Shown piece by piece: positions 10,929-22,994 of a DNA stretch of 64,000 nucleotides. Where the stretch lies: the NCBI GenBank assembly GCA_001599715.1, contig BCHU01000010.1:186001-250000 (forward strand). The letters are read 5' to 3'. The DNA comes from Phaeotremella fagi (lineage: Eukaryota; Basidiomycota; Tremellomycetes; Tremellales; Phaeotremellaceae). Positions within the stretch are counted from its first letter, which is position 1; every line of letters begins with the position of its first letter. The notes under the pieces are model-generated. The model saw nothing but the letters and a program-made list of their open reading frames with translations, searched no databases and was not told the origin of the DNA. The position numbers were made by a program, and so were the translations under genes.

Positions 10929-13900
10929 ATGACCTTTCTGATTAACACCAACAACAACAACAGTAAAATTATGGAATCTGGTGATATCAACTATGAGGAT
11001 TTACTATCTCAGCTCACGATCGAAGAGAAAATCGCTCTGCTGAGTGGCAGTGATATGTGGCATACAACCTCACTCAAGAAACATGGAATTCCGCGAGTCC
11101 GAGTAAGTTCTAGATCCTGAAACCACCCATCTGACAGTGATAGTGTAGCGATGGTCCAAACGGAGTAAGAGGCACAGCATGGACCAACGGTACCCCAGCA
11201 TCGTGTTTCCCTTGTGCAACAGCCTTGGGCGCTTCGTTCGATATCGATCTAGCTAAACGAGTGGGTGAATGTTTGGGTGATGAATGTCGAGCGAGGGGGG
11301 TTCACTGTTTACTTGGTCCAACGACGAATCTTCAGAGACATCCTTGTGGGGGACGTGGTTTTGAAACTTTCAGTGAAGGTGAGTACCGGTTGGGAATTAA
11401 GGTATTGATTCTTGTCAGATCCGTTGGTTTCTGGAACTATTGCTGCTGAATGGATTCGTGGTGTTCAATCAAGAAAAGTGATGGCTAGTGAGTTAATACT
11501 GTGGGAATCTGCTTTGCTGACAATATAGCTCCTAAACGTTTGTCTTTGTTTTCGAATTGTAGCTGACGTTTAGACTTTCTTGGGAACGAACAAGAATTCA
11601 TGAGACGCAGTAACGACAGTGTAATCGATGAGCGTACGATGCACGAACTCTACTTGGAACCGTTCCGACTACAGATGAAAGCGGAGCCAAAAGTTTTCGT
11701 GAGTACTTGTACATTGAATCACAACTCATTAGATCAGATGGCGAGCTATAACCGAGTCAACGGGTTACATGCAGCTGAACACCCGCATCTTCTGCGTAAG
11801 ATTCTTCGAGGTGATTGGGGTTTCAAAGGACTCCTCATGTCAGATTGGAGTGGCACCTACTCTTCTAGTGAAGCTATCAAAGCTGGATTAGATCTTGAGA
11901 TGCCAGGACCAGCACTCATGAGAGGTCCATCGTTGGAACGTGACATCGTATCAGGCAAACTTGAGATATCAGATCTAGATGATTGCGTTCGACGGGTATT
12001 GCAATACGTCTCCGAAGCTCAATCTTCAGGAATCGAATTCGAAGCTGAAGAGAAATCAGAAGATACACCTCAAATACGATCTCTGTTGCTTGAATCGGCT
12101 GAAGCTGGTATTGTGTTACTTAAAAATGATTTACGTGTCTTACCAGTCAAGGCTCGACCTGGTATGAAGATCGCAGTCATCGGTCCTAACGCCAAGGTGG
12201 CAACAACTGCTGGAGGAGGTAGTGCAAACCTTGCGCCGACTTACGCTGTCACCCCTTACGAAGCCATCGAACGTTTGGCTAAAGAAAACAAGGCTGTAAT
12301 TTCCTACGCTAAAGGTGTAGATGGAGAACGGTGGTTACCTCTTCTCACTCCTTTTATCACTTTACCGGGGAAGACAGTTGGTAAAGAACCAGGAGTCGTT
12401 TGTCATTTCTATGACCAAAAGTGAGTTATTTGAATGATTTCTGTGATACTGACACATTTTTCCAAGTCCATTCCAAGGAATCGACAGGAAAGCTCTATTC
12501 ACCAAGTTCAATAATAGTGGATTTTCTTACTTCATTGATGGGATCCCGAATGAGGTACCTGTAAGAGGTTATGTATTAGTAAGTAAACTTGTCGAGTTAC
12601 ACTGAGAAACCGTAGCTTGAAACCGATTTCAAACCGGATGTCAGCGGAGTGGTAAGTTCAACATCAATCATTGTTCACAAAGCACTGACCTTGAACAGTG
12701 GGAGCTGGGCTTGGGAGTATCAGGTCAGGCAGACCTCTACATGGACGGCCACAAGATCATAGACAACTCGACAGATCAAACACCCAGTGTCCTTTTCGTA
12801 GGTGAAATCTTTACCAAGCTGATTTTGATAAGTTCAACATGGGAGCTGAAGAGCGAGTTGCCGAGGTTGAAGTCTTAGCTGGACAGACTTATAAACTTCA
12901 AGTCCAATTTTCGAATTTGAAGCAGCTGCATTCTACTTCTCCCTATGTGAGTCCACGATTTATTTCAGGGCTCATTATCAGTCTGGTCGTAGAGGTGGTA
13001 TTCGACTAGGTGGGAGGTTAAAGCGTGAGGCGGAAACGCAAATCGCTCAAGCTGTGGCTTTGGCAAAGAATTCAGATAGTGAGTGTATACCTCATAGATG
13101 ATTGATTAATCAACTTCAGTCGTCGTTCTTTGTGTCGGTACCAACAACGAATGGGAATCAGAGGCTTACGATCGTGACGACATGAAGCTACCTGGACGTA
13201 CGGATGACCTGGTACGAGCAATTCTAGCTGTACAACCAACAACAGTAATCGTCAATCAATCCGGGATGCCAGTCGAAATGCCTTGGCTTGCCAACGCCAA
13301 CAGTGTGATACAAGCTTTCTTCGGTGGAAACGAATGTGGGACTGCCATTGCCAACGCCATCTTTGGTAAATTCAACCCTTCAGGTAAACTTCCTATTTCT
13401 TGGCCTAAGAGAGTAGAGGATTGTCCTAGTCATACGAATTTCGGTAACCCGAAAACCACTGTTTATAAAGAGGGGTTGAATGTCGGTTATCGATTTTTCG
13501 ATAGGGAAGGACACCCCCAAAGCGAATTTGCTTTTGGGTTTGGACAAAGCTATACAACCTTCTCTTTTGGGTAAGTGACTGAAATTGCTTCTGTCACTGA
13601 ATATATAGTGCAATGAAGATTCAACCCTGTGGTTACGGAGCCCAAGTTATGTTTGATGTTACCAATACTGGCGATATTCCAGGTTCTGAAGTTCCTCAAT
13701 TATACATTCGTCAAGTGAAACCATCGGTCTATCGTCCAGATGTCGAACTGGGTGGTTTCTGTAAAGTAGATCTACAGCCTGAGGAAACGAAAACAATTAC
13801 CATGACTTTAGACGTGAGTTGAAGACATGATCATGTTCTGATTGTTGTGCTCATAGTATGCGGCTTTCTCCTATTACTCTATTTCTGAGCATTGCTGGAT

Positions 13901-14030
13901 CGGAGAAACTGGCGATTTCGACATTCTCTTGGGAACTTCATCAACCCATTTCGTTCGTTCTCAAATCTATCATCAGAAGCAGGCATTTCAATGGATAGGA
14001 TTAGAGGAACCTGTCAAACGGATGATCTGA
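10929..14030 (+). CDS. GH3 beta-glucosidase with PA14 insertion
   Basis: This retaining beta-glucosidase hydrolyses terminal non-reducing beta-glucosyl residues. The product is about 840-850 residues from roughly a dozen exons. No signal peptide is seen at the start ([13 protein letters not shown]), so it is probably intracellular. The GH3 barrel includes [13 protein letters not shown], the [11 protein letters not shown] stretch and [16 protein letters not shown], where the Asp of SDW is the expected nucleophile, followed by [10 protein letters not shown]. The second domain starts near [15 protein letters not shown]14-like insert lies around 12470-12960, and the C-terminus has an Fn3-like domain ([17 protein letters not shown]). 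A 36-bp intron at 11538-11573 is needed to restore [18 protein letters not shown]; without it the gene would look frameshifted. Similar in layout to intracellular Bgl enzymes such as K. marxianus BglI. Confidence 0.9.
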
Positions 14031-14463
14031 GTGAGACGGAAGCAGGAGAAACGATACCTCAAAGTGTAATTTGTCTACCGTCCTTATGCAATCCATATTA
14101 CAGTACGTAGTCCAAGTGGCAATTCAGTTGCATCTTAACTATACAGTGCCCACCATTTTGAAGACTTTGTTTTTCTGAGAAATTAGCGCTCCATCCTCTA
14201 GATATATTTTATTTCAGCTTGGGGACTACTCATGGACAATCATGGATTAATGTTTGTGATACACATATCAGATCTTTCGAATCGTTTGAAAAGAAGCAAA
14301 ATCTGGGAAGTAACCTTAAACTTTCAACCGTACACTTGTTATTCAACTAAAAATATACTTGAAGTATGCACAGACTTTGGTGAAATTTTCAATCCAAGAC
14401 TTGAGAAGAGTAGTTAGGTTCAACTTCATAGTGATCGTACGAATACATAGATTATTTACTTGT

Positions 14464-15543
14464 TCAAGCCATGACCTTTGCTCTGTTCAACCTAACTTTC
14501 TCTGCCTCTCTTTCACGATCTTGAACTTTTTGGCGTTCTGGAATAAAACGTGTTCTTTGACCAACCAACTGAAATGGAATACCACCATTATTTTCGTCAC
14601 CTCCCAAATCCCTAATGGTTTTGATTTCCACCAACGAGTAATCCTCGACATTTGGGCGAGAAAACTCGAAAGGTTTCGCCAGGGAGATTGAAGGATTCGT
14701 GATAATTCGAGGAACACCGCGGAGGTTTGGAGATGCGGCGTGAAGCATGAAAGGGTGCATCAAAATGACCTAAGGAAGTTATCAGATAAGTACGGATTGA
14801 TTTGACTTACGTCTCCAGCCTTTCCTGTGAGTTCGACGAACGAGTTGCATTGATCTCTGATTCCCGAAAAATCAAATCCTGTTGGGAGGACACCTTCCGG
14901 ATGATTGGCTAGATATTTAGCGATCAAGGAGATTGATTCTGGTGCGATATAAGTTCCACCACCTCCAGGTAAGATATCGGTAAATAGAGGAACAACCAAG
15001 AGAGCTTGCTCTGGACTATCGAGGAAATGGAGAAACCAGTCACCGTCACAGTGCCAGCCTACGATATCGTTTCGAAGGGACTGTTGGTCAAGACTAACCA
15101 GTTCTTTCGCTTTTGGAGCAGTACCAGAATCTTTGTTATACTCGGATCGACCTAGATTTACGATGAAAGCGTCATTCCACGAACGGCAACGCTCTTCCAA
15201 GGAAATGCGGTCGTGACCTCCCTACCACGTCAGGAGCGTTAATCAAACGTCACCTACCAGAAGTTCACCAATGGCGCCCCATGCTTTTGGAGAGAACGTT
15301 TCAATTAATTCCATTCGATGGGCTGATCTCAGTGCACGTTTACGAATGAAACTAACCTGGCATGTTTATCCATTCCTTTGACCATGTCGTGCGATCAAAA
15401 GGATCCATCGCTAATCGATCCCAAACACCCTCAGTCCACTGTGTTGCTTTCGAACTGGTAAAAGCATTTGGTACAGTCAACCAACCTTGGTTGATAAAAT
15501 CATCCATCTGTTGTTGATCTAAAAAGTGATATTGTCGAGTCAT
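14464..15543 (-). CDS. PhyH-family Fe(II)/2-oxoglutarate dioxygenase
   Basis: This is a member of the phytanoyl-CoA dioxygenase superfamily of non-haem iron oxygenases. Start ATG is at 15543 (MTRQYHFLDQQQMDDFINQG) and stop at 14464, with four exons giving roughly 300 residues. The N-terminal FINQGWLTVPNAF pattern is typical of the fold. The iron ligands are visible as the H-x-D pair in GWHCDGDWFLHF and a distal His in ILMHPFMLHAASPN, followed by a region expected to hold the 2-oxoglutarate-binding Arg (NLRGVPR). The GGGGTYIAPES turn also fits. Several fungal homologues hydroxylate secondary metabolites or lipids; the substrate is not predictable here. It sits tail-to-tail with the GH3 gene and head-to-head with the Zn2Cys6 factor, so it probably belongs to the same regulated block. 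Confidence 0.8.
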
Positions 15544-15771
15544 TGTAACTTTGCTGTTAAGAATAAACTTGTTAACGACCGCCACTTGAAAAATGCAGTA
15601 TATAAAAGAGACTACAGTTCCGTAAGCATTTTAGCCGAATACTAGAAGACCGAACATCCTACAGCCGTACTTATCCGCTTAGCCTATGACGGATATACTA
15701 CTTATCCTTCTTCTCCTCCTTCTCATTTGACCTACCCCTCCCCAATTCTAGTACCATCAATCACAGAAATC
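15544..15771. promoter_or_regulatory. Divergent promoter, dioxygenase / Zn2Cys6 regulator
   Basis: The 228-bp spacer contains a TATATAAAAG box at 15599-15608. Several CCG triplets lie in it, including TATCCG (15672-15677) and CGGATA (15690-15695). Those two form an inverted repeat with a 12-bp spacer, the CCG-N12-CGG layout used by some zinc-cluster dimers. Regulation by the adjacent factor is inferred. Confidence 0.45.
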
Positions 15772-18298
15772 ATGCCAAAATCGGTCTCAGTCGATTGCCC
15801 CATACCCATATCCCCGCTCGTACCCAGAAATCAATTTAGTATGTATTCGGAGATCAATAATATCACAACTCAACTTACTTACCTGAATCATGTGAGGTTG
15901 CCAAAGGTGTCGATCCCGTAAAGTTCGCTGTCGACGTGATGTGTCGTTTCAATATCCAAATTCCTCCGTACCACGTCCTTCCGAGGACAATCCTTTACCC
16001 CCCTGCGAAGTAAGTCTGCCTATTTTGATTTAGTCTTGTTGACTTATCGGTAGACATGTGTCAACTGGGGTGTGGAATGTGTTACTCAATACTCTAGACA
16101 AAAGGTAAGATCAATCAAACGTTGTATGCTAAAATACTCAGCGGGGACCAACCATTCGAGAAAATAAGCAATCCTCTGCTCCAGAAAATGCTTCTGCCGA
16201 GTTGACAGTCGCAGAATCTGATTCGCAGGATCTTCAGTTGTCTGCATCAACACTACTGTCACTTTCGCACGATCTCGACAATTCTCATCAAGACGTCTTT
16301 CAGTCTTCGTCTTCATCGATATTAACTGGAGCCATTTCAGTTGATTCTCCTTTAACCACTTTCGATGTTCTTGACCCTACATTAATCCGATCATCGTATT
16401 TCGTTGACCATCAACCATCAGCTGAATTTACTCCTAGTTCAAACTTCAAACCCAAACCTACTTTCAGTATCGACGAGACTTTGTCGCGTGATACTGCGGT
16501 ATATATCATCTCGCTGTTCTTCGACTATGTAAGTTAACTTATCAATTTGAGCTGACTTTCAGGTCTTCCCATTAGTCCCTTGTTTTCACCGTCCCACCTT
16601 TTTGAGGAGATTACGGAACCGAGACGATGAAAACGATCCTCTATTTTTCGCGCTGGTCATGAGTATCCTCTCCTGTTCACTTGTACAAGTAAGTCACCTG
16701 CTTAGATTGAATTAACGACAGATTCCGAAAACACTTGTCCCCATCGAAGACTCACCTCTTCGAGACCTCGCTAAGAAATGTATGCTCGCTTCTCGCTCCA
16801 TTTCAGTTCATCTATACGATCCTCCATCGTTAGACATGGTGACCATTCGTTTTTATGATGCCGTTTATAATTCACTTGCTCGTAAAACTGGGGCTTGGAG
16901 TAAGTATCTCACAAAAAGCCATACTGAATTCGACAGTCACCTCATTATCGGAAGCGATTAAACTTGCAACCCTGTTGAACATGCACAAGGAGTCCAGTTA
17001 TTTAGGAATGAGTAAGTCGACCTCTAGACGATATACTGAATTTAGATCCAATCGAAGCAGAATGTCGTCGTCGACTCTTTCACACGCTGTATGCTAGTGA
17101 TAAGTCTGCGTGGGTTTTTGGATTTTTTTGTTCTAATAAATCAGAGCTTGTATACAGGAACAAATGATTCAACTTCGTAAAGAAGATTGTGACACTGCAC
17201 GTCCTAGAGAATTGTAGGCGTACAATCCGATTTATACTGACATTTAGGGACGACGAGTATTTCGACGAAAATGGGTATCAGGAACAATCTAATGGAACTA
17301 CGTCTTTGATCTGTGGACTAAGGTATGTCCGACAATTGGAACACGCTGACGAAAAGGATATCGTGCATTATCTTCGAGTAAGGATAAAACTTTTCAACGC
17401 TGAAGCATCAACTTTTAGAATCATGGGAGATGCACATCTAATGCGTCAATCTGTGAATCGATCCAGTGGTGCAAACGCTTCATTTCTGTTGCACCAATTA
17501 CGACAATTGACCGAATTTTCGAATCGACTTGTACAGACGTTCTGGAATCTTCCTCAAGTATTTCAGTTGAAGCATGCGGTACTTCCAATGGATCTTCCGA
17601 GGTGAGTTGATAATTGAGCAATCTAACACTCAGCATAGAGAACAATTGGTCCCGAGAAAAAAGAGTGATGGCGGATTTTAACGCTTACTTGCATAACATG
17701 GATACGCCAACTACAGAGGATTATCCTGATAACACATTCTTGATCATTCAAGGAAACATCCATGTTACCAGAGCGGTTTGCAGACTGATTTTGATGTAAG
17801 TGAGGTTGTTGGGCGTCACTGACATGTAGAATCTGTCGAGAGGAGATCGTGCAAAAAAGTGGTGCCGTAGGGAGCACTACTCATACAGCGATCTCACGAG
17901 TCTTATCGTGTAGCTCTGAGCTGACGGATACCAAAGAGAGCGTCATTGTAGATCTACTTGAGGCATTGAAATGGTGGGTCATTGACCATGTACTGTTGTT
18001 GATCATTCAGTATTCCAATTCAGGCTGTAAGTAAAATTTCATCAAAATCCGCTAATCTCTAGCTCGCGGCAAACTCTCACTCGATCGTCAACAAAATTCG
18101 ATTTGTAGCAGTAACTTTGATAGATTCATCTATCCCTATTACCTCTAACATTACAGATTATGTCATTGCCGAGAATCAACGGGCACTGTCCAGTAATCAG
18201 ACGGCATTGTTAGAATTTTTGTCAATCTTGTCACAAATTGATGAAGTGAGTAATGAGATAGTGTAGAGTTGACGTGTCTTCAGAGTTTAGAGCACTGA
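15772..18298 (+). CDS. Zn2Cys6 transcription factor with fungal_trans domain, probable cluster regulator
   Basis: This is a fungal zinc-cluster activator or repressor. The start ATG at 15772 follows the TATA-rich spacer; about 13 exons give roughly 640 residues. The cluster begins CQRCRSRKVRC (Cys 1-3) and ends PPCETCVNWGVEC (Cys 4-6). Between Cys3 and Cys4 lie about 24 residues instead of the usual 5-12. An intron splits Cys4 from Cys5. After a Ser/Thr-rich linker, the fungal_trans (PF04082-like) domain shows DYVFPLVPCFHRPTFLRRL, KLATLLNMHKE and PIEAECRRRLFHTLYASDK, the usual order. The gene ends SLEH after a final small exon. It is head-to-head with the dioxygenase and close to the GH3/transporter pair, which suggests a pathway-specific role. 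Confidence 0.82.
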
Positions 18299-20856
18299 GG
18301 TGATCTTCAGTTGATTCACTCGCACGGAAGATCCGATAGCTCATTGAGGTTTTGGGGAATATTGCAACTCGCATTAGATAATTCAGATTCACCGATCCGC
18401 TACACTTTTGCACATTTGCATAAACATACACAATTGGACTTTAGTCTCAAACCCAACTCTACGTGATTATCAGATCATACAAATGAACTCACCAAATTCT
18501 TTTCATCAATATTTTGCAATCGACGAGATGTTTGATTTAAATATCTCCTGGATGCCCCAAATTCAGTTATGCTCCTAATTGAACAGAATCGAAGACAAGA
18601 AAAGATCCCAACGGAGTAAGACGTTGTACAAGTACGTAGATACAATAGGTTGTATTCGTCATTGTTATCAATTTGAAACACATCTATCTACCTACAGAAA
18701 GGCATACTTCTTTCGTTCAAATGCGAAACAAATCCACCATCTGAGATTTTGCATTGCTCGTACTGATAGCGTCGGTGCCGACGGATTTGCTGTGATCGCC
18801 AAATTTCAGAATTGAATGGATCTATTTTGGCTGAATGAGCACTTGTTGGAGTAAATCATGAATGTGTGGCCTTGTTTCTCAGCTGCCACATGATTGTATA
18901 ATGACGAAGCTCAAGATGATCGACAACTCTTTCGATCAGACATGTACTGATGATGATTCAAGTAAGTCACCTCAAACAGCACCACTCAGTATTCAGTACA
19001 CATGAGAACCCATACTGTAAGTGTTGCCTTACCACGAAACTGGTAACTTGAGTTGAGATGATACAAGATGACCTAATGATCGACGCTATCAAACTAATTT
19101 AATTCCGCAAGTGGTAAATATCTTCGACGTTCAATTCATTTGACCCCACAGTAATGATGCATGTGTTTCTCAATTTCATTGCCTCCACGCAGGTTATCCA
19201 AATTCGTTAGAATAATGCATATCACCATTTGAATGCAAGCTAGTGGATACGATAAATGACAAGTTACGATAATTGAACAGATCGGAAGCAATTAGACCAG
19301 GACCCAGTACCTCTTACTTATGGGGTCGTAACTACGCATTCATGTCGAATGGCTTGAACGTAGGAGAAATCAATATCAAGAATGGTATGGTGCAGAATAC
19401 CCGTATCGCGGGAATTAACAACTCAGCACATCCTTGTTTCAATCTAAGACATGCAAACCTCCCTCGGTTTAACGAGGCTTTTTCTTAGTCGAGCGCCTCA
19501 TTCCGGAGTATTTCCATTGCACTCCATGCTATCGTACGTCGTTGAGCACGTCTTTTTTGAAACAGCGGCATAGGTTTTTTACTGAGTCGTTGGGAACTGG
19601 AACTGTTCGCGTCCTAGATAACCTTGATATGCCATTTTGACGACTGTGAAGATGTCTGGGATTGGAACATGAAGGATGATCATCTCAACGCTTCAAGTGA
19701 ACGCCACTGTGACTTTGTCCTGGAAGATAATTGTCGAGTGCCTCTGCTCCCTAGTGGATCTATTTTGAATGATGATCGGGTCCAAGAGCAATTGAAAGTT
19801 TACCCCTGAGTCGGTCATTTAGTGCTTAATTTATTAGGATGCACAAGGGGAAGGGGTGAGGGGGCGAGGACTGAACCCTCTGAGAATCCACCTGAGACAA
19901 TGACGTTCCCGAAATAATGGCACTTGCACCTACGCCCTCGGCTGATCCCCTGGTTATTTCTATTATTCCCTTAAATTTCTCTTCCCGACTTTCACCTCTT
20001 CTCCTTCTCTACACCACCCCCATCGCCTTGATTAAGGTGGAGTAAAAAGAGCATCATGCATGCATGCATCCATCCTTGCTTGTATTGGATCACTTAATAA
20101 TGAAACGTCTTCCCGGCTAAACAAGGGATTCGACGTAAAACAACCAACACCTCAAAGCGTCAACTCAGTTACAATTAATCGTTCACAGCTTCCCACAATA
20201 TCTTAATCATATTTCACCTAGACGGGTACGACGCTTGGACACTTTTTTTCTCCACCACTTTCTGATTTCGTTTAACAGAAATAGAAATAAGTGACGTTTG
20301 AATACCTTAACGACTTCATTATAATTACTCCTCAATCAAACTACGGGAACGCCTTGGAGGGTTATGATCAGTGCCTCGATAAAAGCGATTTCAGTACTTG
20401 CTTGAATAAGTACCAGTAACGATTCGTCTTTCGTCCTTTTTTTTTTTCATTGATCCTGGGGCCTAGCGGGATGTTCCATAATTCCATTTCCATTCTATCA
20501 ACACTATAGACTACTTGTTACTCTTCCAACAACCACCGTTCCCGTTTGGTTCACTGCCATCTGTGACGATTCATCTTTTCCTTCAAACTGGAACCTTGGA
20601 ACCAAGATTTGATTGATGGGATCGTTTCTTACTTATAGCCATCTCTTTTGTCTAGGTCGATTCGTTTCATCCTTGATTTACTTTTTATATTTATATTCAT
20701 TCTTCACTCGGTATAGATCCAGATTCAGATTCAGTTTCGATTCATATTCAATCACATATTTCTTCTCTACATATAAAGGTCACATTGGTCGTCAAGCACA
20801 GATCATCGACACATCGCACACGATTAAATTCAATTCACTCCACTTCTTTAATCACA
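18299..20856. other. 2.5-kb gene-poor region; possible relic or non-coding transcript
   Basis: I see no gene I can defend. One frame (about 19282-19488) encodes a protein-like stretch containing SYLWGRNYAFMSNGLNVGE, but it lacks an ATG start and a recognisable family. It ends at a small terminator-like hairpin (CCTCG-GTTTAA-CGAGG then CTTTTT, near 19460-19480). Intron-like signals occur around 18960-19070. A GC-rich patch lies at 19840-19950, an ATGCATGCATGCAT run near 20055-20068 and pyrimidine-rich sequence at 20420-20780. The last part is probably the promoter and leader of the arrestin gene. Confidence 0.45.
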
Positions 20857-22727
20857 ATGTCATTCATGATGTCTTCACCATCATCCTCCTCTTCCTCCTC
20901 AACACTAACAATGGGAATGAATCTTGGCTTAACACCACCAGCAACTCCAACACTAGGTAGTTCACCAATGATGCCACAATATCCCGATCCAGATCCAGAA
21001 CCGTCCCATCAATCATCTTCTGTGCCCCATCGACGATCACGTTCAAGAGATTTCTGGAACGCTTTAGGTGGAATCGTTTCCACTTACGGTCCAAAGAGTA
21101 TCACTCGTGATGATATCGATAGTGATTTGGTTGAAATTGATGAATCCATGGGTGAGTTAGGTGGCGATTGTTTGGTGGCGATTATTGTTATTGACCTTTG
21201 CATTCAGACTCAATCTCTATCGTTCTTCCACCTGAATTACCTAAATGTTCACTCAGTGCTCAATTCACTTGTTCAGAGACGAAAGAAGATATCCCACCTG
21301 CATTCTATGTGAGTAAACCGTCACCGAATCCATTGCTTCCAATTACTAACCCTACCTAGCCTGGTCAATCTATACCCACCATCCTCACATTCCAACTCGA
21401 CAGATATTCATCTATCCCCCATTCCCTCAATCCCACATTGACCATGTCATTAGTCGGGACCCTACATACCCCAAACTCGTCACCCAGAACAATAATCTGT
21501 GTCTCAGTCTCGCTCGCCGAAGGTTTAGCTTTATGGTCCAGAGACGCCTCAGCAGCTCACGCAAGAAGACCACCAAAGGAACCAACGATCGATCCAAAAG
21601 ACGGTTTACCAGGTGGAACCTATTCGCTCCCACTTACAGTCCAAGTCCCATCCACACCAAGACTACCACCTTCGTTCAACGTCCCCAATTCATCATTCGC
21701 CGTCACTTACGCTTTAACAGTCGTTCTCACGATTGACGATTCTCTCCGAGCAGGATCTAGAATCATCTTGGCAGAAGCCTCGAAACCATTCGAAATGATG
21801 CCGGAAACAATGCCAACTCGTTCACCGCGATACAACCCAACTTCGTTTTGGGTACGTTCGGAAACTTCAACTGCGAAAACATTGGTTCGAAGACCGAATT
21901 CAAGATGGACTATCGAACCTTCACTCCCAACAACTACATTCTCACCAACATCCATCATACCTTTATCAATCACTCTTACTCCACCCGCATTGGTTAATCC
22001 ATTGACACTCGAAGATCAATTAACTTCCTCAACGAGATATCAGGTAATAGTTCGAGTAGGATTAATCCGACGTGAACATTCGTCACCTACCCCGATTGAT
22101 TTCCGTGATCCAACAGGTCAAGCTGGTTTAATCTATGAAACCGAATTATCATCCCGTTGGACATGGTTCCAATCTTCTGATTCTGACAAGATCAAAATCG
22201 ATCAGGTGATCCTTCCAGTGATGAGAGGTAGTGAATGGAACCACGGTTTCTCTACCATGCTCAACGTTGGTCCAGCATCAACCACAGCAGGTAGTACAAG
22301 TACCTCGGAAGAAACGATTTCAGTCTGTTCAACATTCCATCTAGCTATCACTTTAGCTTTCCTCCCTACCCCACTCCAACTTGATCGTCATTTACCACCA
22401 AACACCGTCTTACCCCCAATGGGAGAATTCACCGATCCCCAATCCCCAAATATCCTTCATGTTGGTGACCTAAAAAAATCTTTCCCAGGTACAATCAGAA
22501 CTCTACCTCTACCCATCGTCATTGGTTCAGTGTCTGAACCGAGGGGCGCGATGCATAACATCAGATGGAGTGATTTGCATTTAGAAAGAAATCAGTCGGG
22601 TAATGGTGAGGAAGTTGGGAGAATGATTAATGGTGAAGCTATCTCTTGTGAGGATGGTTGGATTTTACCTCCTCCTGGTTATAGTGAGGCTATCGAATCA
22701 GCTCCTTATGAGTATAGGATGCAGTAG
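20857..22727 (+). CDS. Alpha-arrestin-like protein with C-terminal PY motif
   Basis: This is a probable adaptor that recruits a Rsp5/Nedd4-type ubiquitin ligase to membrane transporters or receptors. ATG at 20857 opens MSFMMSSPSSSSSSS; three exons (introns about 21150-21208 and 21310-21359) give roughly 580 residues. The N-terminal ~90 residues are Ser/Pro-rich with a basic RRSRSRDFW patch. The arrestin-like beta-sandwich is suggested by repeated strands such as DSISIVLPPELPKCSLSAQF, FAVTYALTVVLTID and RYQVIVRVGLIRRE. The decisive clue is the C-terminus, LPPPGYSEAIESAPYEY, where PPGY is a PPxY ligand for WW domains placed as in ARRDC/ART proteins. The arrestin fold is divergent, so the family call is moderate. 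Confidence 0.68.
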
Positions 22728-22994
22728 TTGTTCACTTTGTAGTTGTTTTTGTTCTTGGGGTTATTGGTTTATACATAGTCATTCATATTAGTTGTAACGA
22801 CCTTAACGGAAATCTTTAATCATGTATAACATCATCTTTGCTTGATACCGTTCATTCAATTCATTCAAATCATCAATCTACAGGCATTATTTATTCCACA
22901 GCTTCTTGAACCCTTCAAACAAAACAGAAGCGTCTTTAATCAGCTTATAAACCTAATCTAATAAGTTGTTTCACTCCAGGCTAAAACGACACAA
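22728..22994. other. Convergent 3' spacer
   Basis: This is an AT-rich spacer between two converging genes and no feature stands out. Polyadenylation signals of both genes presumably lie here. Confidence 0.4.

Noticed and set aside
11520..11600. Apparent stop codons and frameshift in the GH3 gene
   Set aside because: A 36-bp GT-AG intron restores the exact conserved catalytic-domain sequence, so the gene is intact.
19840..19960. GC-rich patch with stem potential, considered as a minus-strand tRNA or snoRNA
   Set aside because: The candidate T-loop lacks the conserved A58, the acceptor stem does not pair, and no C/D or H/ACA boxes are placed correctly.
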